Below, one piece after another: positions 26,044 to 35,215 of a stretch of 64,000 nucleotides of DNA (position 1 is the first letter of the stretch; each line of letters opens with the position of its first letter). This stretch comes from Microvirga terrestris (lineage in GTDB: Bacteria > Pseudomonadota > Alphaproteobacteria > Rhizobiales > Beijerinckiaceae). Position numbers and translations under genes: made by a program. The stretch spans positions 1 to 64,000 of the forward strand of contig NZ_JADQDN010000006.1 in NCBI RefSeq assembly GCF_015694425.1, written 5' to 3'. The notes beneath the pieces are model-generated. The model worked only from the letters and a program-made list of their open reading frames with translations. It searched no databases and was not told the DNA's origin.

Positions 26044-27525
26044 GTGAAGTGGCCGGCCTCCTATTCAGCATGGAGACCAGATATGTTAAGACGTGCAGAC
26101 CCTCTCAATTCACAAGTTGATCTTGGAGGCTCAAGCGCCTCGTTGATCAAGGACGCAGCCTTTATCGACATCCGTCCAGGCGTCACAGCACGGTGTGGCC
26201 TCTGCCTCGTTGCTCAATTGCCCGCAAACCCGCACAACGCGCGGGTCCATTCATCCAAGCAGATCAAGAAGATCGGACGTTCTCTCGAAATCGCAGGGCA
26301 TCTTTCGTCCATCATTGCTGACGAGATGTGGACGATCCTTGCCGGTCATGGTCGTATTCAAGCGAGCAATTGCAGCGGCGCTCAGTGCGTGCCGGTCGTG
26401 CAGGTTATCGACCTTTCGGAAGCCCAGAAGCGGGTTTTCCTCATCGCAGATAACTGCATCGTCGAGGGCGCTCGCACCGACCGCAAGAAACTCGCCGAGC
26501 AAATTCCAGAGTTGACTCCATTGCTCGAGAGCATCGGCTGTCAGCTTACCGATACCGGTCTGGGAATGGCCGAGATCGATCAGCTGACGATCGGCTTTGA
26601 GGATAGTTCACACAATCCGGCCGACGAGATCGACCCAGCTCTGTTGCAGGAAATGATTGTCTTGCAGCATGGCAATCTTTTTGTGCTCGGAGAGCACAGG
26701 CTTCTTGTCGGCGACGCACGCGAGCGGTCTGCCGCCGATCGCCTGATGAATGGAGAGCAGACGGCTGCGACCTTTCTCGACCTGCCATATAATGTCAAGA
26801 TCAGCAGCATCGTGGGTCGCGGCAAAATCCAGCATGTCGAGTTCGCCATGGGCTCGGGCGAGATGAGCCGGACAGAATTCGTGGCTTTCATGAAATCGAT
26901 ATTGAGCAATGTCGCCCATGTCTCACGCCAATCGGCGGTTCATTTTCTCTGCATCGAATGGAAGCACGTGCACTAGATGATCGAGTCCGCTGAAGCTGCT
27001 TATGCCTCTTATCTTAACCTTGTAGTCTGGAACAAAACCTACGCAGTTCAAGGCGGGACGTACCGCAGTCAGCATGAATTGATGGGCGTCTTTGGTGCCG
27101 GGTAAGAAGCGCATCAAAACAATTTCAAGAAGGGGAAGTCCGGTAGAAACCGTTCCAACTTATAGACATACCCTGGGGTGAACACGTTCCGGGCAGGCCG
27201 CATGAACGATCTGGCAGTCCATCCTACCGTCAAGCCAAGCGCCCTCGTGGCGGATGCCTTCAAAGACGTCACTTGCCGCAATGAATGGGTCATCGACACC
27301 TTTGTAGGGTCGGGAACCAGCATCCTGGCGGTCGAAACCATTGGCCGCCGTGCTGCTGCCCTGGAGATTGAACCCAAATACGCCCAGATCGCCATCCGCC
27401 GCTGGGAGCACTTCACGGGCCGGGACGCCATTCATTGCGAGACAGGTTTGACCCTGAACGACTTGATCAAGCAGCGCAGCATCCAAGCTCCCCAGGCCCG
27501 CGTGTGTACCCGGGTGCAAAAGTGA
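26044..27525 (+). pseudogene. ParB-domain / DNA methyltransferase fusion with three in-frame stop codons
   Basis: One continuous frame encodes a ParB-like nuclease domain (QLPANPHNARVHSSKQIKKIGRSLE, GHGRIQAS) joined to an amino-methyltransferase domain of the type found in phage and integrated elements. Stop codons interrupt it at 26974 (TAG, after CIEWKHVH), 27103 (TAA, after VFGAG) and 27163 (TAG, where relatives have Trp before TYPGVNTFRAGRM). Reading across all three keeps the family match up to the C-terminal HPTVKPSALVADA and VGSGTS. The catalytic DPPY motif reads DLPY. There is no frameshift. Confidence 0.8.
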
Positions 27526-27533
27526 GATCTGCC

Positions 27534-28064
27534 ATGATAGCGAAGAAGCCCATGCGCACGATCACTATGACACTCAGGAAGCCGGAGTTAGCCCAGGAGC
27601 ATGCACCATCCACATTGCGTCATACGCCCGAGCCTCTTGGTTCTGCAGAGCACACTGAGCTGGTTGCAGCGCCATCCTAGCCCGCAGCTGAAGGCTCAGC
27701 CACCCGGCTTCGTAAGGGTGACTATGAAGTCGGCTACAAAAAGCCTCCTAAGCATTCACAATTTCCGCCTAAGAAGTCCGGCAATCCGAAAAGGCGGCCT
27801 AAAGGTGCCAGAAGTCTTAATACGCATCTGAGGGAAGCACTGTCGGCCAAAGTGCGGGTTGGTGAAGGCGGACGATCCAAGAAGCTCAGCAACGCGCAGA
27901 TTGCCATGACGCGTCTGGCCAACAAGGCTGCGGAGGGCGACGTCAAAGCGATCCAAACGATCTCGAAGCTCGAGGAGGATTGCGAGCGGCGGCGTCTTCC
28001 ACCGACCAACCCAGGCAGCCCGCCTGAGGTTCGCCCTTGGAGGCTAGTGATCACGATATTCTGA
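27534..28064 (+). pseudogene. DUF5681 protein gene with one in-frame stop codon
   Basis: The frame starts MIAKKPMRTITMTLRKPE, meets TAG at 27678-27680, and continues as GYKKPPKHSQFPPKKSGNP and RRPKGARSLNTHLREAL, the DUF5681 signature. It ends at 28064. DUF5681 proteins commonly precede phage terminase genes and may be small terminase-like subunits (inference). It follows the broken ParB-methyltransferase gene by eight bases. Confidence 0.7.
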
Positions 28065-28161
28065 CATGGTTCGGAGAAGTGTATGCGACTTCCAAACAAG
28101 GAGAAGCCGTCCCGCACTCCTCTCCTTGCGGGAAGTCGATCAAGACGCCGGAGGGCGAGCC

Positions 28162-28362
28162 ATGTCGATAGCCGATCCGTCCTTCTCCGATATGCGAGCG
28201 TTTCAAGCGCTTGCACGAACCCATCTGTTCCCGCCTACCTGGAAAGCTTTCACTCTGCTCCACCCAGACATGGTATTCGTGCCGGCATGGCATGTGCAAG
28301 CTATAGCGCATGCCCTTGAGCGATGCGTTCAGGGCCAGTGCCCGCGCTTGCTGCCCGAGTAA
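28162..28362 (+). pseudogene. Phage terminase large-subunit relic, N-terminal fragment
   Basis: The 66-residue frame reads MSIADPSFSDMRAFQALARTHL, then VFVPAWHVQAIAHALERCVQGQCPRLL, which resembles the start of a large terminase immediately before its Walker motif. It ends abruptly where the sequence becomes the truncated kinase on the other strand. With the two genes upstream it forms a phage packaging-type relic. Confidence 0.6.
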
Positions 28363-29331
28363 CGATGAACGTTCGACAGCGCCTCCTGGGCCACCCAGTA
28401 GAGGCGGTGGCAATGGGCCTGGGCAAGGGCTCACCGTTGTTCTCGATGCTGATGTCGACCTGAGTGCCGCTTCGCTGAGAGAAACCTCGGGCGAGCCAAC
28501 TCAAGGCCGCCGTGAGCCCAGTATCGTCGAGGAGTGGGGGATGGAGCAGATAGGACAGCGTGCGGACTTCTTGAAGGCTCTGCTCGGCCAGTTCGAGGGT
28601 CTCCATCAGTGTGCGGCGGGCTGGTTCCCCCGCATCGCGCAGCCCCTCCTGCAGGCGCGTTGTGTTCAACGTGATGGCAAGGAGGTTCTGGGCCGTGGTA
28701 TCATCAAGTTCCCGCGCAATGGCGCGCCGCTCCTCGTCTTGCAGATGCATGAGGCGGCCGCTCAGCCGGGCCAATTCCTCCTGTGTGCGCTTGACCTCAG
28801 TGATGTCTTCATGCGCGATGACGATACGGCGGGTCTGCGCCTGTTCTGGCCGCGTTACGCGAAGCTGAAACCAGCGCGGCCCCCCGGGCTGCGGCAGGGA
28901 TACTCCATCCGGAACTCGGATCGGGTGCCTTCCATGATGTCGCGCAGCGCCGCCGCGGTTCGCGCCGCATTCTGCGACAAGGCGGCCGCGGCCTCGCAGA
29001 CAGCTACGTAATTCATCCCGACGCCGTGGTTGCCGTCGGCATAGCCGGAGGCGTGAGCAAAGGCGCGCCAAGCCTGGTTGATCGCGATGATCGTGCCGGC
29101 TTCGTCGAGCACCGCGATATGGGCCGACAGGGCATCCAGGGTGGAGCGCAGCAAGGCCTCCGCCTCCACGTCGGGCACGATCAGGGTTGGCAGGCGGTGA
29201 GCCTGCGGCGCCCTTGCGACCGCGCGAAGCCATTTGCGGGATCCCGGCTGCGCTAAGGATAAGGCATCATTATGGGTAGGATGGTCCGTTCTGGCCTCAA
29301 ACTCGGCTGCGCGGCTGGCGCTATAGGACAT
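28329..29331 (-). pseudogene. PAS sensor kinase of the NarL/DesK class, frameshifted, truncated, lacking the phosphoacceptor His
   Basis: From 29331 the frame holds a PAS region (LDALSAHIAVLDEAGTIIAINQAW). At a run of six C (28880-28885) it shifts, continuing as PRWFQLRVTRPE. The HisKA_3 box reads QDEERRAIARELDDTTAQNL, where relatives have ELHDTTAQ, so the phosphorylated His is Asp. A second shift near 28410 leads to YWVAQEALSNVHRYSGSKRG. The ATPase domain is then cut off at 28329, where the terminase fragment begins on the other strand. It is non-functional as a kinase. Confidence 0.78.
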
Positions 29332-29502
29332 ATGGCGAATGCGCGTGGACTTCCCATGGCAGCAAGAGAGAACGCGGGCCTCTACTGTGATTACTCGGCT
29401 CCACTCAGGAAACTCCTGATGCAAACCAGGGTGGGCTCTGGCTACATCCATCGAGGCTGGCGCCGGTGAACCGACAGGGCGCAGCGATCTGAGGATAGAA
29501 GG

Positions 29503-29982
29503 ATGAACGCGAAGTATAGTGCCTACGCCATAGCTGCAATGCTCGTCGCGGCAAGCCCGTCCGCAGCGGCGAATATCGTTGAAACCGCCGTCAGTAATGG
29601 CAGCTTCAAGACGCTGACGGCGGCCCTTCAGGCCGCCGGACTTGTTGAAACCCTCAAGGGCAAGAGTCCCTATTCGGTCTTTGCGCCCACCGACGAAGCC
29701 TTCAAGAAGCTTCCGGCCGGAACGGTCGAGAATCTACTGAAGCCCGAGAACAAGGCCCAGCTTCAGAAGGTGCTGGCCTATCACGTCGTGGCTGGGAACG
29801 TCATGTCCGGCGACCTCAAGGGTAAGACGACGAACGCGATGACCGTCGAGGGCAGCGCCGTACGGATCGATGCCAGCGGCAATACTTTCATGGTGGGCGA
29901 CGCGGTTGTCACACAGGCTGACGTCAACGCATCGAACGGCGTCTTCCACGTGATCGACAGCGTGATCATGCCGAAGTTGTAA
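29503..29982 (+). CDS. Secreted fasciclin (FAS1) domain protein
   Basis: The 159-residue protein has a signal peptide (MNAKYSAYAIAAMLVAASPSAAA) and one FAS1 domain: NIVETAVSNGSFKTLTAALQAAGL, then SPYSVFAPTDEAFKKLP, LAYHVVAGNVMS and NGVFHVIDSVIMP. FAS1 domains are extracellular adhesion modules. AGGAT lies before the ATG. It stands alone and intact between relics. Confidence 0.9.
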   Translation: MNAKYSAYAIAAMLVAASPSAAANIVETAVSNGSFKTLTAALQAAGLVETLKGKSPYSVFAPTDEAFKKLPAGTVENLLKPENKAQLQKVLAYHVVAGNVMSGDLKGKTTNAMTVEGSAVRIDASGNTFMVGDAVVTQADVNASNGVFHVIDSVIMPKL

Positions 29983-30266
29983 CGTTTGTCAAAGCTTGGG
30001 GATGGCGGGGCGCCGTCATCCCGGGCGTTTGGGTGTTGATGATTTGGTCGACGCCTGATGCCTTCTCATCAGGAAGCACCCGACTTTGCCAAAGGCGGGG
30101 CAGGCGATCGCATGACGGCTAGGCACCCCCACGGTCGAGGTCGAGTCTTGCAAGCGGGGTGGGCTATTCTGTCATGCTGCCGAGTTCGTCATTCCAGCGA
30201 TATTGGCAAACAAGGGGCTGCGTTCACGATACAGAGTGAACCCATCCCGGCCGGACCTCACATATT
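29983..30266. other. Intergenic, no supported gene
   Basis: Nothing with a ribosome site or recognisable motif is present on either strand, and no clear hairpin follows the fasciclin gene. Confidence 0.4.
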
Positions 30267-30476
30267 TTGTCTGTCTCGTCAGTCTGGATTGAAAGAAAGA
30301 GCAGGGACTTCACGGAAGAGACGATCAAAGCCGCAAACACTCTGATGTCAGAAGCCACATTGGATGAACTGCGAGAACTGGCGCAAGACTTGCGTGCTCT
30401 AGCACCCGACAGCGCCCTCGCTGATCTCGTCGAAATCAAGATTGAGCGGCTCTCGACTGAGGGCGACCAGGATTAG
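30267..30476 (+). CDS. Small helical protein, paralogue of the gene at 54689
   Basis: The C-terminal part (LDELRELAQDLRALAPDSALADLVEIKIERL) closely resembles the product at 54689-54901 (LKQIKDAVRDLRASSPGSALADLVEKKIRAI). Similarity extends upstream of the first ATG (30345), through RDFTEE, so translation would need the TTG at 30267, or the ancestral start has been lost. No ribosome site is evident. Function unknown. Confidence 0.45.
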   Translation: MSVSSVWIERKSRDFTEETIKAANTLMSEATLDELRELAQDLRALAPDSALADLVEIKIERLSTEGDQD

Positions 30477-30718
30477 CAATCTCCGCTGTGCTTTGGCTAA
30501 CACATCGAAGCTTGTTTGAGCTCTGTTACATAAAAATTCTTCCGTGAGCTCTGTTCAGCCGTGACGACTTGAAGGGCTCGAAGGTGAGATGTAAAAACTG
30601 GAAATACCTTCTGTTGGCACTCCTGAGACGTAAGCGCTTGGTCCTCTTCCATACTCAAGTGCCGACGTTCGTTGGGGAAGCCGGAATGTGAAAGAGTGAC
30701 CCGAAACCGAAGCAACGA
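30477..30718. other. Intergenic with a repeated GAGCTCTGTT
   Basis: GAGCTCTGTTA and GAGCTCTGTTC occur about 31 bases apart near 30519 and 30546. No gene is supported. The role of the repeat is unknown. Confidence 0.35.
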
Positions 30719-31398
30719 TCAGGCGTACGCGACCCAGCCGCGGAACGTGAAGCCCATATAGAAAAGGCTGATCCCACTGAACCCAGCATCCCACAGGAGT
30801 TGCTCGTCTTCGTCGGGCGCAAGGATCGGCAAGCGAGATCCGATCCCGGATCGCGCATTGTTTGCCATGGGGGAATTCATGCCAGAAGCAATCGCGAAGG
30901 CGGCATATCGATCAAGCCAGACGTCACGTTCACTGGGTCCCTGCGGGAAGCTGAAGTGGGCGACGACGAAGGGCGCACCGGGTCGCAAGCGGCGCGCCGA
31001 ACCTCCTTAAGCGTTCGCAGGCGCTCCTCGCCTTCAATGAAGTGCAGGGTCAGAATGCAGGTTGCGGCATCGAACGGACCTTCCGGCGCGACGTCGATGA
31101 GGCCTTGGTGCAATCGAGTGCGGGCCGAGAGTTCTCCGAGGGTCTTGCGCGCAAGGTCCAGCATCGCAGCGGACGGATCAACGCCATCGAAGGACCAGTC
31201 AGGCTGCGCCTCGGCGAACACCTTGATTTCGAGGCCGCCGCCCGCACCGAGAACGAGCACCTGCGCGTTATCCGTGGCACGTTCAGCGAGGAGAACCATC
31301 GTCATTCGTTGCAGGCCGGCAAAGCCAGGCACCATTCGTGGTAGCCCTTCAGCGTAGCGTGCGACGGCCTGTGGGTCAGCGAATGCATCATGCGACAT
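30719..31398 (-). pseudogene. Class I SAM-dependent methyltransferase gene with a frameshift
   Basis: The frame from 31398 reads AQVLVLGAGGGLEIKVFAEAQPDWSFDGVDPSAAMLDLA (motif I and the acidic loop) and ATCILTLHFIEGEERLRTLKEVRR. Near 30992, within GGCGCGCCG, the reading shifts and continues in another frame as RPGAPFVVAHFSFPQGPSERDVWL to a stop at 30719. Two extra bases (GC) would explain it. It overlaps the upstream Rrf2 gene by 11 bases, so the pair is an operon. Confidence 0.75.
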
Positions 31399-31855
31399 CG
31401 GTCTGGTCCTCGAATGCGCATTGATTGGCCCGCTGGGTCATGCGGGCGTGGAAGTCCGCGCTGAGCGCAGCCAGCGTAACCTTCCCAAACTGCTCAAGCA
31501 GCAGGACCTCCGCCTCGGCGAAGGCATCGTTCATCGCCGCGTTCACCGACTGCTCCACAAGACAGCCCGGTGCTTCTGTCCGGTTCCCGATGGCGAAGAT
31601 GTGGGGCGAGCCGATGGCTTCGTAGATGTCGCGAACGGTTACGGTGGAAAGATCGCGGGCGATCCTCCAGCCACCGCCGTGTCCTTTCTCGGACCGCACG
31701 AGACCCTGCTGGCGCAGTCCAGCCATGATGCGCCGAATGACGACAGGGTTGGTCCGCATTGCCTTGGCGAGGTGCTCCGATGTGACAGGCACGTCCTCGT
31801 CGGCCATGTGGAGGAGGACGTGCAAGATGCCGGAGAGGCGGCTGTCGTATTTCAT
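31388..31855 (-). CDS. Rrf2-family transcriptional regulator
   Basis: The 155-residue protein shows the Rrf2 winged helix: MKYDSRLSGILHVLLHMA, TSEHLAKAMRTNPVVIRRIMAGLRQQGLVRSEKGHGGGW, then DIYEAIGSP. Iron-sulphur Rrf2 proteins carry three clustered Cys; here only isolated Cys are present, so it is probably a YwnA-type sensor without a cluster. A palindrome overlaps its start codon, suggesting autorepression. The co-transcribed methyltransferase is its likely target. Confidence 0.85.
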   Translation of the reverse strand: MKYDSRLSGILHVLLHMADEDVPVTSEHLAKAMRTNPVVIRRIMAGLRQQGLVRSEKGHGGGWRIARDLSTVTVRDIYEAIGSPHIFAIGNRTEAPGCLVEQSVNAAMNDAFAEAEVLLLEQFGKVTLAALSADFHARMTQRANQCAFEDQTDVA

Positions 31856-31873
31856 GTAACTTTATATGTTGCA
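31855..31873 (-). promoter_or_regulatory. Palindromic operator candidate at the rrf2 start
   Basis: TGTAAC at 31855-31860 and GTTGCA at 31868-31873 are inverted with a seven-base AT-only spacer and one mismatch. The site touches the rrf2 start codon, a position suited to autorepression by the dimeric regulator. Confidence 0.5.
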
Positions 31874-32401
31874 TGAGTTGCCGTGTGTCAACCCAGCAGA
31901 GATTCTGTGCCTTCCTCTTTCGTCATCGAGAATCGGATCTGGACCGTTCGGCGAACCCTCCGCCACGCATATGCATGGCTGGGAGGGTGCCCTTATCCAT
32001 GGGCGGCCACGGGTTAGTGCCTTGTTAGCAGGCGTGTGAGAATGAGAGCGAGCCGCGCTGAGCAATATCCGAATAGCGCCGCAATAGGCCGTGTTGGGTG
32101 CTCCGCCTATTGATCCAATCGAGATTTCACCAATCTCGAAACGACTCTTTCTGCCACGGAGCTGAAGTCAGCCGAATGTCAGCTTGCGACGGCAACACCA
32201 GACGTTTCCGAAGAGCCGGGAGTATCCTGGTTTGACCCAGAGGAGACATTCAACGTGGCCCTCTTTGGGTGAGTTCATGTCAGAACCCGTCGAACGACCC
32301 ATTGCCCCGGCCGCTTCTCGCCCTTGGCGGAGAACGCAGACCGGGGTCATTTGCCTCATCTGCGTCCCTGGCAGGCGCGCGGCGCGGAAGCTTGTGCCCG
32401 G
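31874..32401. other. Intergenic boundary between accessory region and sulfatase unit
   Basis: No gene is supported. Part of it (about 32160-32300) vaguely resembles dispersed non-coding repeats of Hyphomicrobiales, but I cannot confirm that without a comparison sequence. Confidence 0.35.
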
Positions 32402-34933
32402 CTAATGCGGCGCGGCCTGGACCCGCGTCAGCGGCGTGCCATCCACTGCCGTGGCTTGCGCGCTCTCGAGCTTCTTGATGTCGTCGGCCGACAGCGTCGG
32501 CCGGTCCACCTTGATCGTCAGCTTGTCCAGCCTGGCGGTCAGCGGGAACGGCGGCTTGTAATCGGCGTCGTTTACCCCGGTGAGCGTGTCCGAGCCGACG
32601 TCGAAGCTCTCATCCCATTGCAAGATCATCGGCAACGTCTGCGGCAGCGTGATCGTCTGCACCGCCTTACCATCCACCTTGAGCGTACCGGTGCCGGAGC
32701 GACCGACGCCGCTCATGTTGTTGAACGCAAGGGTGCCGGCGCCGAGGCCGTCATACCGGAAGTCGAATTCCACGGTGTGCTTGCCAGGCGTGAGGACTTC
32801 CGGCCCCTCCCACTTTACCCGCTTCAGGTCGACCAGGTTCCACAGGAACACCGGCTTGCCCTTGAGCAAATAGAAGCCGTAACCGGCAAAGCGCCCGCCC
32901 GAGGTCAGGATCATCCCCTCGGCACCTCCCGGCGGCACCTCGATGTCGGCCGTGATCGTGTAGGAGGTGTTCAGCAAAAGCGGCGAGTCGCCCTGCGGCA
33001 ACCCGGTCATCGGCCGAGTGTAGACGAACTCTGTCCGTCCCGCGGTGATGTTCGGCCGCGGCGCGACGATGCGCCCGGCGACCGAGGCATCCATCGGGAA
33101 CACCTGGTGCTTCCTTGCCTCTTGGACAAACATCTGCTTCAGCTCCGCGACCTTCTGCGGGTTCCTGTCCGCCACGTCGGTGGTTTGGTTGAAGTCCGTG
33201 TTCAGGTCGTACAACTGGAGCACCTGGTTGTTGAGCGGATCGGGATTGGCTGGACCAAAGGCTTCCCAGGGTGCCCGGTTGACCTTGGTGCTCAGGAACC
33301 AGCCGTCGTGGTAGAGCGCCCACTGCCCGAACATCTCGAAGTATTGCGTCGTGTGCCGCGACGGCGCCTTGGCGTTGGCCGCGTCGAAGGTGTAGGCGAA
33401 GCTCGTGCCCTCGATCGGCGCTTGCTTGATCCCGTCGACGACCTCCGGTGCGCCGATGCCGGCGGCCTCGAGGATCGTCGGCACGACGTCGATCACGTGC
33501 ACGAACTGCTCGCGCAATCCGCCTTTGTCCTTGATGCGCGCCGGCCAGGAGACGGCCATGTTCTGGTTGATGCCGCCGAGCTGGGAGGCGTTCTGCTTGA
33601 ACCAGGAGAACGGCGTGTCGAAGGCCCACGACCAGCCCGCGGACATGTGGTTGTAGGTCTGCTCGGTGCCCCAGACATCGTAGAACTTCATCTGGACATC
33701 GACCGGCAGTTCGTTCAGGCCATTGAAGAACGCCACCTCGTTGGGTGTCCCCTTCGGCCCGCCCTCGGCGCTGGTGCCGTTGTCGCCGTTGATATAGATA
33801 ATCAGCGTGTTGTCGCGTTGTCCAATGTCGTCGAAGGCCTGGATCACGCGTCCGATCTCGTGGTCGCTGTAGGCCGCATAGGCGGCGTAGACCTCGGCCT
33901 GCCGAATGAACAGCTTCTTCTCCTCGGCCGAGAGCGCGTCCCACTCCTTCAGCACGTCCTTGGGCCACGGCGGCAACTTGCCATCCTGGGGGATCACGCC
34001 GAGCCGTTTCTGGTTCTCGAAGATGCGCTCGCGCAGCTTGTTCCAGCCGTCGTCGAACAGGTGCATGTCGCTGATCGTCTTGACCCACTCCGCCGTCGGA
34101 TGATGCGGCGCGTGCGTGGCGCCGGGCGCGTACTTGACGAAGATCGGCTTGTTCGGCTGGATCTGGTGCATCCGGTTCACGTAGTCGATGGCATCGTCGG
34201 CCATGGCGGTGACCAGGTTCCAGCTCCCAGTCGGCTTGCCCTCGAACGGATAGATCTGCGTCGTGTTGCGGAAGAGGTTGGGTTGCCACTGGTTGGCGTC
34301 GCCGCCGACGAAGCCATAGAAGTACTCGAAGCCCATGCCTACGGGCCACTGGTCGAACGGCCCAGCCTGGCTGGCCGCGAAGGCAGGCGTGTTATGGTCC
34401 TTGCCGAACCAGGACGTGGCGTAGCCATTGTCCTTCAGGATCCGGCCAATGGTCGTCTTGTCCTTGGCGATGATGCTGTTGTAGCCCGGGAAGCCTGTGG
34501 ACTGTTCTGAGATGACGCCGAAGCCCGCCGAGTGGTGGTTGCGCCCGGTGATCAGCGCCGCGCGCGTGGGCGAGCACAATGCCGTGGAGAACATGCGGTT
34601 GTAGCGCAGGCCCTGGCTGGCGACGCGATCCAGGGCCGGCGTCGGGATAACACCGCCGAAGGTGCTGGGCACCCCGAAGCCGGCATCGTCGGTGATGATC
34701 AGTAGGACATTGGGCGCGCCCTGCGGCGGCACGATGCGCGGCGCCCACCAGGGTTTCGACTGCAAGGCATCGTCGTTGATCACGCCGCCGAACTGCGGGT
34801 CCGGGGCGGGGAGCTGGCGGCCGTCGATGGCGGTGGTCGCATCCGGCGCGCCGCGCGCCTGCTGGGCCTGGGCCACCGAGAGCGTCAGGAGGCTGGCAGT
34901 GACGAGGGCAAGGGTGAGTGACGTCGCCTTCAT
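32402..34933 (-). CDS. Secreted arylsulfatase
   Basis: The 843-residue protein starts with a signal peptide (MKATSLTLALVTASLLTLSVAQA). The sulfatase core has the metal-binding NVLLIITDDAGFG and the modification site C120-S-P-T-R in LCSPTRAALITGRN, where Cys is converted to formylglycine; further ligands lie in WFGKDHN and NGDNGT. A C-terminal beta-rich extension (about 650-843) is typical of large bacterial arylsulfatases. GGAGG precedes the ATG. The maturation enzyme is encoded divergently at 35216, a strong functional pairing. It probably scavenges sulphate from sulphate esters. Confidence 0.92.
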   Translation of the reverse strand: MKATSLTLALVTASLLTLSVAQAQQARGAPDATTAIDGRQLPAPDPQFGGVINDDALQSKPWWAPRIVPPQGAPNVLLIITDDAGFGVPSTFGGVIPTPALDRVASQGLRYNRMFSTALCSPTRAALITGRNHHSAGFGVISEQSTGFPGYNSIIAKDKTTIGRILKDNGYATSWFGKDHNTPAFAASQAGPFDQWPVGMGFEYFYGFVGGDANQWQPNLFRNTTQIYPFEGKPTGSWNLVTAMADDAIDYVNRMHQIQPNKPIFVKYAPGATHAPHHPTAEWVKTISDMHLFDDGWNKLRERIFENQKRLGVIPQDGKLPPWPKDVLKEWDALSAEEKKLFIRQAEVYAAYAAYSDHEIGRVIQAFDDIGQRDNTLIIYINGDNGTSAEGGPKGTPNEVAFFNGLNELPVDVQMKFYDVWGTEQTYNHMSAGWSWAFDTPFSWFKQNASQLGGINQNMAVSWPARIKDKGGLREQFVHVIDVVPTILEAAGIGAPEVVDGIKQAPIEGTSFAYTFDAANAKAPSRHTTQYFEMFGQWALYHDGWFLSTKVNRAPWEAFGPANPDPLNNQVLQLYDLNTDFNQTTDVADRNPQKVAELKQMFVQEARKHQVFPMDASVAGRIVAPRPNITAGRTEFVYTRPMTGLPQGDSPLLLNTSYTITADIEVPPGGAEGMILTSGGRFAGYGFYLLKGKPVFLWNLVDLKRVKWEGPEVLTPGKHTVEFDFRYDGLGAGTLAFNNMSGVGRSGTGTLKVDGKAVQTITLPQTLPMILQWDESFDVGSDTLTGVNDADYKPPFPLTARLDKLTIKVDRPTLSADDIKKLESAQATAVDGTPLTRVQAAPH

Positions 34934-35025
34934 GTCCGCGATCCTCCGGTAACGGGCGCGCGGCAGGCTGGGCCATCCCGGCGGCTGCGTGCGGCTCAGC
35001 CTTGATTCCACATCAGCCCGAAAGG

Positions 35026-35156
35026 GCCTGCTTGATCGGACAGGACATCGGCTTGACGGAATCGGACAGGATGATGGGCCGAAAGTCGGGCGGGGCCTCC
35101 ACACGGCGGATCCTGTCCTGATCGGCCAAGGGCTTGTCCGGTTCGGTCAAGCAGGC
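35026..35156. promoter_or_regulatory. Inverted duplicated sequence in the sulfatase/FGE divergent promoter region
   Basis: GCCTGCTTGA at 35026-35035 is repeated inverted at 35147-35156 (TCAAGCAGGC). ATCGGACAGGA occurs at 35035 and 35061, with a related inverted copy ATCCTGTCCTGAT at 35110-35122. Together these make two imperfect arms of about 55 bases facing each other between the divergent genes. They may bind a regulator, such as the AraC-type protein at 36658 (inference), or be a relic of an inverted duplication. Confidence 0.5.
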
Positions 35157-35215
35157 CGAAGCGGCCCGCGGAACACTGCCGGCTTCGTTCGCACCCCGAG
35201 GAGGCACCGACTGCC

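Noticed and set aside
26974-27680. Stop-codon reassignment or suppression in the phage-type genes
   Set aside because: Core genes in the same window use TAG and TAA as ordinary stops, and the methyltransferase catalytic motif is also damaged; decay is simpler.
32324-34510. A 728-codon open frame antisense to the arylsulfatase
   Set aside because: Composition is Arg/Leu/Val/Asp-rich without domains and it exactly mirrors a well-supported gene; it is a GC-rich shadow frame.
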